Position numbers and translations under genes: made by a program. A stretch of 64,000 nt of DNA from G963668655 sp963668655 (GTDB lineage: Bacteria; Myxococcota_A; SURF-8): positions 620,001 through 684,000 of the forward strand of contig CAXXPQ010000002.1 in NCBI GenBank assembly GCA_963668655.2. Direction: 5' to 3'. The notes beneath the pieces are model-generated. The model was not told where the DNA came from. It searched no databases and was given only the letters and a program-made list of their open reading frames with translations. Positions 1 to 7,378 of the stretch are shown here, piece by piece. The number at the start of each line of letters is the position of its first letter. The stretch's first letter is position 1.

Positions 1-153
1 ATGGTTCAGGCCCGGCTCGGTGGCCAGAAAAATGGCGTCCGGGATCTGGGCGCAGGTGGAGGACTTGCCCGCCTTCGGCATGCCGTACAAAAGTACGGTC
101 TGCTCGGAAAGCGAGGTGCGGCGCTTGGTTTTCTCTTTGGGCAATAAAGCCAT
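1..153 (-). CDS. AAA/RecA-like ATP-binding protein, N-terminal part
   Basis: Only the first 51 codons are in the window; the gene runs off the left edge. The protein has a Walker A loop, GMPKAGKS at residues 24-31, followed by IPDAIFLATEPGL. This resembles the phage and mobile-element 'AAA_24' ATPases that sit beside recombination nucleases. The start is chosen because AGGAG lies 7 bases upstream. The next gene upstream on the same strand is a PD-(D/E)XK nuclease 14 bp away, so the two are probably co-transcribed. The family call rests on one motif and position; the ATPase call is firm, the subfamily is not. Confidence 0.7.
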   Translation of the reverse strand, partial: MALLPKEKTKRRTSLSEQTVLLYGMPKAGKSSTCAQIPDAIFLATEPGLNH

Positions 154-167
154 ATCAGGATCTCCTT

Positions 168-1181
168 TCAAAATGGCGAAGGGGTATCGGACAGCTCAGA
201 GTGAGCGGGTTTCGGCTCGTACTCGTTCTCGATGACGAGGGGATTGTTTTTGGAACTGCAGATGGCGTAGTAGGGACAGGGCCGGTTGTACTGGAAGCAG
301 TAGGAGGTGTTCTGATACCAGGCGTCACGGCGGCGGGCGTCCAAGTACTGCTGGGTCAGCTCCCAAAGCTCGGATCGCAGCAGTTCGAAGTCGTCCGTGT
401 CGAACAGCAACTCCACCCGCAGGAAGGCGTCCTTTTCACAGAACCACTCGGCGAGCCGGGATTGGTATTCTTCATCCGACTCGGGCAGCTTGCGCTTGGC
501 GCTGGACTTGCCATTCTTGTTTTTGGCGGCCAGGGCGCGGCGGCGCGTCTCGAATTCTTCTTCCGTCTCGCCCGCCGACTGAATCAGCTTCGGTTTCTGC
601 AGGATGTTGTAGATGATGCCGCTGACCGGGATTCCCAGCGCTTCGCGCACGTAGTGGCTATACAAAATGACCTGAAAATCGGTCCACAGGCGGCTGACAT
701 AATCGCCACCGACACTGGATGCGGTTTTATGCTCCAGCAGCCAGTACGTGCCGTCCGCTTTCTGGACGATGCCGTCGACCTTGCCGGAGAGCACGAAGGA
801 TTTGGACTTCGCGCCGGTGGCGGGGTTGATGATCTCGCCGGTGAATTCCTTCTCCAACTCGATGACGGTGAAGTCCTCGGTCGGGTACTGCTCGGCGTAG
901 GCCGTCATCATGGCGCGAGCCACGTTCCAGTCCCGCTTCACGTCCGGGTCCGAATCGCGGTTCAGGCAGGCCCGGTCGATGTGCGCCAGCACGGAATCCA
1001 ACTGGCGTGTGTTGTGCCAGGTCTCCAGGCATTCATGGATCAGCGAGCCGAACCAGAGCGAGGCTTCCTTCAGTTGGATCGGGACAATCTGCTTGACGTA
1101 GCGCCAGTAGCAGGCCCGGCGGCAGTTGCGGAACTTCGACCACATCGAATAGGTGGTGGTGAGGCGGGTGTCAGCCGTCAT
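168..1181 (-). CDS. PD-(D/E)XK exonuclease with probable Fe-S cluster (Cas4/AddB-like)
   Basis: A 337-aa nuclease of the PDDEXK_1 (Cas4/RecB/AddB C-terminal) type. Visible active-site elements are GKVDG (D136) and LLEHKT (E150, K152). A cysteine near the N-terminus (C20 or C24) and three near the C-terminus (C295, C302, C308) match the split four-Cys layout that holds a 4Fe-4S cluster in AddB and Cas4 proteins. An ATG 21 bases upstream (1202) is also open, but the ATG at 1181 has GGGAGG six bases before it and is preferred. The start overlaps the preceding gene by 11 bp. With the adjacent ATPase this looks like the recombination module of a phage or integrative element. Confidence 0.8.
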   Translation of the reverse strand: MTADTRLTTTYSMWSKFRNCRRACYWRYVKQIVPIQLKEASLWFGSLIHECLETWHNTRQLDSVLAHIDRACLNRDSDPDVKRDWNVARAMMTAYAEQYPTEDFTVIELEKEFTGEIINPATGAKSKSFVLSGKVDGIVQKADGTYWLLEHKTASSVGGDYVSRLWTDFQVILYSHYVREALGIPVSGIIYNILQKPKLIQSAGETEEEFETRRRALAAKNKNGKSSAKRKLPESDEEYQSRLAEWFCEKDAFLRVELLFDTDDFELLRSELWELTQQYLDARRRDAWYQNTSYCFQYNRPCPYYAICSSKNNPLVIENEYEPKPAHSELSDTPSPF

Positions 1182-1458
1182 GGCGCGCCTCCCGTCCGTC
1201 ATCCTCCGGATCCAATAGAGATGCGGCGCGCAGCAGATAGGAAGCGGCTTCCCGCAATTCCTCGGCCATCAGCGACTCGTCCATGGTTTGCGTGATCTGG
1301 ATGCCGCGATGACTGAAACGCACGATCCGGCTCAATTTTCCAATTGCGAAGGCGATGGCGAAGGAGGGGCTCATCCAGGGGAAATCGGCTCCGTCCGACC
1401 GGCTGGTGCGCCGGGGATCACCTACGGCCTGCAGCATTTTCTCGATCTGCCGCCTCAT
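1171..1458 (-). CDS. small uncharacterised protein, 95 aa
   Basis: I do not recognise the family. The protein has a basic N-terminus (MRRQIEKMLQAVGDPRR), a central hydrophobic stretch (FAIAFAIGKLSRIVRF) and a C-terminal amphipathic region (MAEELREAASYLLRAASLL). The frame stays open further upstream, but the ATG at 1458 forms an ATGA overlap with the stop of the sigma-like gene, which indicates translational coupling. Its 3' end overlaps the nuclease gene. The tight packing on both sides is the main reason to accept it as real. Confidence 0.6.
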   Translation of the reverse strand: MRRQIEKMLQAVGDPRRTSRSDGADFPWMSPSFAIAFAIGKLSRIVRFSHRGIQITQTMDESLMAEELREAASYLLRAASLLDPEDDGREARHDG

Positions 1459-1817
1459 GCCGAAACCTCCAGACCGTCCATGCGCTGCATATAGCGCCGC
1501 ACGGTGCTGCGGGCCTGGCATAGAATCTGGCGCACGCGCTCGCGGCTGATCTCGAACTCGCAGCCGACTTCCTCCAGCGTGCGCTCCTCGAGAACGCACA
1601 ACCGCAGGATGCGTTTCATGCGCGCGGCCTTTTTGGGCTTGTCTTTGCCGAAGCTTTCATCGATGGCGCGTTCGGCGATACGGAGGGCATCCTCGGCCAG
1701 CAGATGTTCTTCGGGATCGGTTGCGGCGGATTCAAGCCGGTCGCATTCCTGCATGCGCCAGGCTTCAAGAGTGTCTGTGTCAAATTCAGGACTTAATGCA
1801 CTTTCCATATATGTCAT
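1455..1817 (-). CDS. sigma-70 region 4-like HTH protein, 120 aa
   Basis: The C-terminal half reads RTLEEVGCEFEISRERVRQI, the signature of sigma-70 region 4 (recognition helix ISRERVRQI), the part that binds the -35 element. Regions 2 and 3 are absent, so this is a stand-alone region-4-like regulator as often seen in phages and mobile elements, not a full sigma factor. The start at 1817 is picked because AAGGAGG lies six bases upstream; an in-frame ATG at 1871 has no comparable site. It overlaps the next gene by ATGA. It probably acts as a transcription regulator of this minus-strand module. Confidence 0.75.
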   Translation of the reverse strand: MTYMESALSPEFDTDTLEAWRMQECDRLESAATDPEEHLLAEDALRIAERAIDESFGKDKPKKAARMKRILRLCVLEERTLEEVGCEFEISRERVRQILCQARSTVRRYMQRMDGLEVSA

Positions 1818-1880
1818 CGGAAACCTCCTTGTATTCATGTGAAAGCGGGTTATAAGAGTCGGCGACTGCATCGCAGCAAG

Positions 1881-2087
1881 TCAGGCTGGCACATCGTCTT
1901 CCGGCAAACGTCGATAGAGGGCGTAAAGATCGCAGCCGGAAGAATCCTGACCCCACTCCTCGACTCGGTACTCAAAACCAGCCTCAATGACCTGTTCCAG
2001 TTCCCAGCGGCGGTAGAGTCCAGGGAGTCGGACATACCGTTTGGGATCCGCTGTTCGCCGCATCAGTTCATCCAGTGTTTGGGGCAT
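1881..2087 (-). CDS. small uncharacterised protein, 68 aa
   Basis: No family is recognised. The protein is rich in Arg, Tyr and acidic residues (MPQTLDELMRRTADPKRYVR at the start) and has no visible motif. It begins with GGAGAGG five bases before the ATG and its start overlaps the end of the 302-aa sigma-like gene by 25 bp. The ribosome binding site and position between two co-directional genes support it; there is no homology evidence. Confidence 0.5.
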   Translation of the reverse strand: MPQTLDELMRRTADPKRYVRLPGLYRRWELEQVIEAGFEYRVEEWGQDSSGCDLYALYRRLPEDDVPA

Positions 2088-2971
2088 GAATCCTCTCCTT
2101 CGTCATCGTTCGAAAAATCGCCCTTCTTACCCTCCATGCCGTTGAGATTTGAATGTGTGACAAGGGTTCGGCGAACGCGCACCGGGAGCGCCCTCAGACG
2201 CTTGATGATGCGGCTGCAACGCTGGCGGCATGCCGCAGGGGTGATGTTCAGGGTGGAGGCGATATCGGAGAAGGATTCGCCCAGTACAAAATGGCGAACG
2301 ACCAGATCGGCTTCCGCTTCGGAAAGCCGTAGAACCCCTGTTAATTGAGAATGGATGGTGTACAGTTCGTCGGAAGCGAACCCGGCTTCTTCATCGGATT
2401 TCGAGCGGAATTCCGGCCAGGTCTCCATGATTTCCGGTTCGGGATCGCTGGCGTCCTGTCGCTTGGGTGCGCCTGCGGCCAGATGTGCATGCACTTGTGC
2501 GAGCTTTCCATGCTCTAATTCCACTTCACGGATGTTCGCCCTGGCGCGTTTCCAAAGAAAATACATCCACCGCTTGGCGACACCCGTCTGGCTCCAGAGG
2601 TCGTCCTTGTCGAGGGCGGCGTTGAATCCACCCCAAAAGGCCGAAATCACTTCCTCGTCTTCCGATGCATCCCTGATCTTGTGATAGACCCATTCGGCCA
2701 TCGGCCAGAGGCCAAGCAACAGGATGGATTGCCAGATCCCGGCTTTCTCGCTCTTGTCGAGACACAGATCGCGTAGGATCTTGAGCGCTCTGTCTTCCTC
2801 CAACATTGGATGACGATCATGATCGAGCAACCAATTCACCAGGGCTTTGGGATCCTGAAAATCCTTCAGCACCGGATCACTTTCCCGGATACCTGCGAAG
2901 ATCTTTCGCGCTTCAATGCTTTCGATTTCACGATTCAGGGCAATACGTAGCTCTTTCCATAATAATGACAT
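2063..2971 (-). CDS. sigma-70 region 4-like protein, 302 aa
   Basis: An unusual, mostly helical protein whose C-terminal part contains LSEAEADLVVRHFVLGESFS followed by DIASTLNITPAACRQRCSRI, a sigma-70 region 4 / ECF-type helix-turn-helix. The N-terminal 200 residues (Trp- and Leu-rich, with WPMAEWVYHKIRDASEDEEV) could correspond to a divergent region 2, but I cannot see a clear -10-recognition signature. It sits in the same minus-strand series as the shorter region-4-like protein, so this element carries two such regulators. A phage-type sigma factor or a transcription activator are both possible. Confidence 0.65.
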   Translation of the reverse strand: MSLLWKELRIALNREIESIEARKIFAGIRESDPVLKDFQDPKALVNWLLDHDRHPMLEEDRALKILRDLCLDKSEKAGIWQSILLLGLWPMAEWVYHKIRDASEDEEVISAFWGGFNAALDKDDLWSQTGVAKRWMYFLWKRARANIREVELEHGKLAQVHAHLAAGAPKRQDASDPEPEIMETWPEFRSKSDEEAGFASDELYTIHSQLTGVLRLSEAEADLVVRHFVLGESFSDIASTLNITPAACRQRCSRIIKRLRALPVRVRRTLVTHSNLNGMEGKKGDFSNDDEGEDSCPKHWMN

Positions 2972-3064
2972 GCGTGCGTCCGCTTTCTACGGCGGGCGTC
3001 ACGCACCTCACAGTGGCCGGTGTTTGGGCCTCAGGGGCCTCCGGGTTTGGTTGTCAGTGAGCGA

Positions 3065-3265
3065 TCAGCGAATCGGATTAGCCTGGGGCCGTTCGCTGGA
3101 AGTTGAAGGGGCGATCACCTCGAGTGATCCGCAACGGCGGCAGACGGTCTTCAAAACGCCCCCCGCAAACGTGTATTGATGCTTCTGGTCGCGGATGATC
3201 AGTTCGCCGCTGTCTTCCTTGCACAAGAGCAATCCGCATCGTGAGCACCTTCGATCCTTGGCCAT
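3065..3265 (-). CDS. Com-like zinc ribbon protein, 66 aa
   Basis: A 66-aa protein with two CxxC knuckles (RRCSRCG near residue 6 and VCRRCGS near residue 47), flanking GELIIRDQKHQYTF. The arrangement resembles the small zinc-ribbon translational regulator Com of Mu-like phages. The frame is open further upstream, but the ATG at 3265 has AGGAGG seven bases before it. An intrinsic terminator for upstream transcription lies just before it (3294-3341), so it probably has its own promoter. Confidence 0.65.
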   Translation of the reverse strand: MAKDRRCSRCGLLLCKEDSGELIIRDQKHQYTFAGGVLKTVCRRCGSLEVIAPSTSSERPQANPIR

Positions 3266-3293
3266 GCCGAGCCTCCTATCCGTTTGAACACAC

Positions 3294-3341
3294 AAAAAAA
3301 GCCCCGAGAGGGTCGGCCCGGCTATTGGCTCCTCTCGAGGC
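3294..3341 (-). terminator. rho-independent terminator after the QueC-like gene
   Basis: Arms GCCCCGAGAGG (3301-3311) and CCTCTCGAGGC (3331-3341) pair with one mismatch around a 19-base loop. Read on the minus strand the hairpin is followed by seven T residues (3294-3300). It ends the minus-strand operon 12430 to 3469 before the zinc-ribbon gene. Confidence 0.75.
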
Positions 3342-3468
3342 TGGTGCGACGCTCTTGCGAGCGCCGGTTCCAATTATGGTCGCGGTATGCCGGGCCGCGC
3401 CTTCAAAAGGGAGGCGCTACTTCCGGCGTAGCGGATGCTACATTTCGTGTAGCATTTTCAGATTGTTT

Positions 3469-4926
3469 CTAAGTGTCCCATTTGACAGGAGAAATTGGCT
3501 GGTACAAACATTTGAATCCCTTGCGGATGTTGGGGGATTTCAGGTGAGTGGCGAGTTCCGGATTAAACGAATGTATCTTCTTACGGGCTCTTTCAATGGC
3601 GTTTGAAACGGCTTTTCTTATTCGATCACGGTCATCCTTGGCTTTACGGAGACGTCCGCCTAAACCACTACCAGCGCGAAGCGCATCTTCGTAGAACCCA
3701 ATGTCTCGCTGTATTTTTCCTATCGTACCGATGTCGTTATTGGATTCAGCCTCGGCCAGTTGTTCGCGTAAATTATCCAATTCGAGCCGATACGCACCCA
3801 GCCCGATATCATCGGTCTCTACCCCGGCGTCACCCAAGAAAAATTCCTTTGGCTGTTTGGCGACCGCCGAATATAGTTTCTCGACGGGAAATTGTTCTCC
3901 AGGGTTGGCCAGAAGGATACTCAGATAGGCCGCCCCCTTGCACGGCAGAAGAATTCTCGGTGCGCTGCCATTGAATCGCACGCTCCATGCCTCTCCGTTT
4001 TGCTTGAAAGCATAATCGCCGAGTTGGACCTGCTCGACTGGCGGTGCGCTTTCTTCGGATGCCGTTTGCCGAATCTCTGTTGGTGAACCTGTTCGCGGTT
4101 GTGCGCAGACAAGATTGATAAGCGACGTTGACGGCAGGGAATGATTGAGGATATCGCCGGAGTGGTCTTTGATCGCCTGCTCCACCACGTTTGTAACCGC
4201 CTGGGCGTGGCGTTTATGAAGCTCGAATATCTTCAAGGCATTGCTGTCCGGGGAGCCTTCCAGCTGCTTGAGCAGTCGACTGGTTTCTCCATATTTCGAA
4301 TAGAAATCGAGCGGCGACATCTTTGTGATTCGTCTGGCCGAATTGACGTATTCGGCCAACATCGTTCGAGGTTCACCCGGCTCGCGTTCACCTGTCAGAA
4401 GATCCACTCCATACATTTCCGGTGGATCCTCCTCGCCGAGGTCGGCGGCCAAGGCGGCAAAACGTCGATCTATGCATTGTGAACATTTCCCGCAATGAGT
4501 CCGATAGTTCGTCATTTCCCATGTATGGGTGCAGCTCACGGAATGCTTGATCAATTGGGTGCAATCCGCAGCCTTTAGGACGTCGAGCACCTCCGCCTTC
4601 GTTTTCCACAAAAATGGGTTTTCAACGGCAAAGGCTCTTTCAGACACCAGCGAGAATAGTTGAGAAAACCCATTCAATACGCGGGGATGGGTTGTCCTCG
4701 TTGCTTTCGCCCCAACCACTTGAGCGGATAGCGGCAGATTGAAGCTGACAACTCCGTTCTCATAGAAGCGAATTTTGGACAGGTCTACCATTTGGGCAAC
4801 GGTCGCTCCCAGACATGCGTAAAGGAAAGACCTGCTGCGCTGGGTGTATTCACGATTGAGCTTCTTGTTTTTATTGATTTTTACCGGGATATGATAGGGA
4901 ATTCGGCCATCGGCTTTTTCCTGCAA
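3469..4926 (-). pseudogene. QueC/QatC-like protein, C-terminal fragment with shared C-terminal module
   Basis: This is the downstream part of a gene cut by the IS at 4935-5840; in-frame sequence extends to 4931. It carries the QueC-type zinc site, a Cys at residue 132 then HCGKCSQC (C145, C148, C151 of this fragment). QueC makes 7-cyano-7-deazaguanine, and QatC of the Qat anti-phage system is a relative. Residues ~304-485 form an extra module not found in QueC: a compact domain, a coiled coil and a terminus PVKWDT. This module is clearly homologous to the end of the reverse transcriptase protein encoded at 7379-12430. A TTG at 4926 could start a fragment, but the PP-loop half is missing, so enzymatic function is probably lost. 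The terminator at 3294-3341 follows. Confidence 0.8.
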
Positions 4927-4934
4927 TTCCTTAA

Positions 4935-4952
4935 GAACCTATCCCAATAGGC
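4935..4952. repeat. IS left terminal inverted repeat
   Basis: Eighteen bases, GAACCTATCCCAATAGGC, matching 16 of 18 positions of the right end in inverted orientation. TAA target duplication immediately outside. Confidence 0.85.
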
Positions 4953-5773
4953 CAGTGGCCCGCCATGTGATAATTCCCAAGGCGAAGTGCAGCATGGCGA
5001 TGTAGGTGTCCGCGCGTTTCTCCCAACGCACGAGAATGCGGCGAAAGCGATTCAGCCAACTGTGCGTGCGTTCCACCACCCAGCGTCGCGCCTTGAAACC
5101 GGCTTCGTGCTTGATGGCGATCGCTTCCTCGCCCCGCGAACGAATGTGAGCCGTGAACTTGAATTCCTCCACCAGGTCTCGAATCTCATCGTAGTCATAG
5201 CCCTTATCCATGCACAATCCCTGCGGCTTCCTGCGGGTCGGCCTCGGACGTTTCGCTTCGATGCTTTCCAGCGTCGCCTTCACCAGCTTCATGTCATGCC
5301 GGTTCGCCCCGTCCACCGCTACGGCCAGGGGAATTCCCTTCGCCTCCACCAGAAGGCTGCGCTTGACGCCGCCTTTGCCGCGGTCGGTAGGATTGGGACC
5401 GGTTTTTTTTCCCGCCCAAAGGAGCCTTCGTCATCGCCCCGTCCAGCGAACACCACGACCAGTCGATGCCCTTCAATTTGTCATACGCCAGCAACCCACG
5501 CCGCCAGAATTCCTCGAACACCCCCGCCTCGGTCCATTCCCGAAAACGGCGGTAGGCCGAGCCGCACGAGCAGATGCCCGTGGCGTTGAGCGCGTTCCAC
5601 TGGCAACCCGTGCGCAAAACGAACAGGATGGCGTTCAAGGCGGCCCGGTCATCGACACGGGGCCGATGACACCCCAGCGGATGCGCCGTCACATGAACCG
5701 GCAACAAAGACTTCATCTTCTTCCACAACTCGTCCGGGATGCGCCAACCATCATCCTTTACCACCAGACCCAT
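4939..5773 (-). pseudogene. IS5-type DDE transposase in two frames
   Basis: The first frame (5773 to 5294) begins MGLVVKDDGWRIPDELWKKM, contains the DUF4096-like N-terminal region and the first catalytic Asp (CSLDGAMTKAPLGGKK). The second (ending at 4939) holds the second Asp (AVAVDGANRHD) and the catalytic Glu (RWVVERTHSWLNRFRRILVR). The frames meet at a run of eight A (minus strand, 5403-5410). With seven A the reading would continue GGKKTGPNPTDRGKGGVKRS into the second frame. So the product needs slippage on the A run, or the copy is a one-base frameshift mutant. IS5/IS427-type elements often use such a site, so activity cannot be excluded. Confidence 0.85.
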
Positions 5774-5799
5774 GATCTACTCCTATAAATATATTATAC

Positions 5800-6435
5800 T
5801 CATAGGAGTATACCACAATATCGCCTATTGGAATAGGCTCTAAGTAGAAAACCATGGCGTTTTTGAATTTTACTTGTCGGACGATGATGGACAAGGAAAA
5901 CGTTTCTCTGGTCGAGTACGGCTTCCTGCACCGCGCCTCCCAGAGAATCCAGTCCCCCCGAAAACATGATGATGCTGTCAGGATGCCCAAGGGAGATATC
6001 TTCTTTGGCGAAGGGAAGGTAGTCCTGCACTTTGGAGCCAGACTTCAGAGGGATGAAATCAAACAGGTACTCATCCTCAGAAAGAAAACCAAGGGTTTCG
6101 GCCAATACTCCCGTAACTTCACTGGAGGACCAGAAGTCGAGATCTCTGACTGGTATCCGGAAAAAGAGACGACGCCTCCAGTTTCCGCCCAGGTTTTTGA
6201 GATCTTCTCCGCCACGCGTAACGGCCTGGTCGGCGCAGTAAACATAGGTTGCAATCTCGATCAAATCGACAAAGCGATCTGGTACGCGCTGGAGCACATG
6301 TTTTGAAATGACCTCGATCTCAAGATTGACGTTTTTGTTCGGGGTCGTGAACTGGAGGGCAACGGGACGTGGATCTCCAAATGGCGCATTGCTTGCGTCC
6401 GCGCCGCCACAAAGAATGAGTCGCTCATTCGACAT
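5800..6435 (-). pseudogene. QueC/QatC-like protein, N-terminal fragment (PP-loop half)
   Basis: The upstream part of the IS-interrupted gene. Residues 1-198 are native; after that the frame runs into the IS and stops at 5800. It contains the PP-loop IIMFSGGLDSLGGAV (SGGLDS at 159-164), the ATP-pyrophosphatase site of QueC-like enzymes that activates a carboxylate for nitrile formation. The N-terminal part (FVDLIEIATYVYCADQAV, then RIPVRDLDFW) is an extension that QueC lacks and that I associate with QatC-type defence proteins. The start overlaps the end of the 261-aa gene by 11 bp, showing translational coupling. Deleting 4932-5840, which leaves one TAA copy, gives HGFLLKELQEKADGR across the junction and an intact 685-codon frame. 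Confidence 0.8.
5823..5840. repeat. IS right terminal inverted repeat
   Basis: Reverse complement reads GAGCCTATTCCAATAGGC, differing at two positions from the left end. TAA follows at 5841-5843. Confidence 0.85.
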
Positions 6436-7210
6436 TTTGAGCGGCTCCTTCCTTCAACTCGCTGACGAGCTTTTTCATGGCGACATGAGTGAAAGCAGAG
6501 GCTTCCTTCCTGGTGATCCCTCCTTTTTCCCAATTGGTTTTTGAGAACCAGCCTCCGGAGAAATTATCCACGATCAGTGAGGCCTGGTGGCTATGAACAG
6601 TCAATGCCTTGGAAAAAGCATCTTGATCCGCCAACGTGGCGAAACGCTGATCGGGGCCGGTATGATTCGAAAGCGTGCGGCTCAGGTAATAGCCAAGCAA
6701 TTTCGATGTTAACCCGGAGAAGAAATCGCGGGCGAGCGCCGAGAATTGCTTGTTGGTCGAGTATTTTCCGAAGGCTACCTTGAGGTCGTCTGTAGTCGTT
6801 CCGAATAGACTCTGAACCGACGAACCGACGAGTTGGTGTATCGTCTCCGTCGCCGCCATCTGCGCCATCTCGCCGAGATCGGTCCTGCCGTTATTGTTGC
6901 CGACCCGAACATCAATGGCCTCGCTGAAAGCAGCCGTCACCTCCATCAGTGTGGGAGAATTCGACACATCCAGGCCGATGTCGCGAAGTCTTTGAACGAA
7001 ATTGTCGGACTTGGCCGCCAGTGGAAGTTGGGTCAGAAGCCAAATGGTTTCAACCAGCCCCTTGTCGTTGGCGGCGGTTTTCAGACTCTGCTCGGCCGCT
7101 GCGATGGTCGCGTTGGCGATCTGTTCGGTTCCCGCTCCAGCGTCGATCAGGGCGACGACTTCCTGCCATTTCCTCGAGCGGGGAAGATGTCCAAGCCTTG
7201 TATGTCCCAT
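6425..7210 (-). CDS. uncharacterised operon partner of the QueC-like gene, 261 aa
   Basis: No enzymatic motif is visible. The protein is mostly helical, starting MGHTRLGHLPRSRKWQEVVA; conserved-looking segments are NNGRTDLGEMAQMAATETIH, DFFSGLTSKLLGYYLSRTLS and the C-terminal FSGGWFSKTNWEKGGITRKE. From memory, similar proteins occur next to QueC-like genes in other genomes, but I cannot check this here. The 3' end overlaps the QueC-like start by 11 bp, so the two are translationally coupled. It could be a structural or regulatory partner in the manner of QatB; that is inference. A possible internal promoter lies at 7278-7307. Confidence 0.75.
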   Translation of the reverse strand: MGHTRLGHLPRSRKWQEVVALIDAGAGTEQIANATIAAAEQSLKTAANDKGLVETIWLLTQLPLAAKSDNFVQRLRDIGLDVSNSPTLMEVTAAFSEAIDVRVGNNNGRTDLGEMAQMAATETIHQLVGSSVQSLFGTTTDDLKVAFGKYSTNKQFSALARDFFSGLTSKLLGYYLSRTLSNHTGPDQRFATLADQDAFSKALTVHSHQASLIVDNFSGGWFSKTNWEKGGITRKEASAFTHVAMKKLVSELKEGAAQNVE

Positions 7211-7277
7211 GACACGGACCTTTTCCGAAGACTAAATCCATTTAAATTTCTGCTGTTTAGCGCGTTGTTGACGCATA

Positions 7278-7307
7278 ATTCTATCACTGGGGTGCTCACG
7301 TCACCAA
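7278..7307 (-). promoter_or_regulatory. possible internal promoter before the 261-aa gene
   Basis: On the minus strand TTGGTG and TAGAAT are separated by 18 bases, with predicted start near 7271, about 60 bases before the ATG at 7210. It lies in the 168-bp gap after the reverse transcriptase gene and would let the last two genes be expressed alone. The -35 match is weak. Confidence 0.4.
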
Positions 7308-7378
7308 GAATTTTCAATACCAATAGGATTTTAACATGGGAATGCGCCATAATATGTCACATGGTCGTAAGAGATTCG

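Larger units (their letters stand above)
4935..5840 (-). mobile_element. IS5-family-like insertion sequence, 906 bp
   Basis: The ends are 18-bp imperfect inverted repeats, GAACCTATCCCAATAGGC at 4935-4952 and its counterpart GAGCCTATTCCAATAGGC read inward from 5840 (two mismatches). A TAA triplet at 4932-4934 and 5841-5843 is the target-site duplication. The interior encodes an IS5-type DDE transposase in two frames. Length, two-frame layout and short TA-containing target duplication suit the IS427 or IS1031 subgroups of IS5; I cannot separate these without a database. It is inserted within codon 199 of the QueC-like gene. Confidence 0.9.

Noticed and set aside
201..1295. 364-codon plus-strand frame over the nuclease gene
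   Set aside because: The minus strand encodes a nuclease with intact catalytic residues; the plus frame has no motif.
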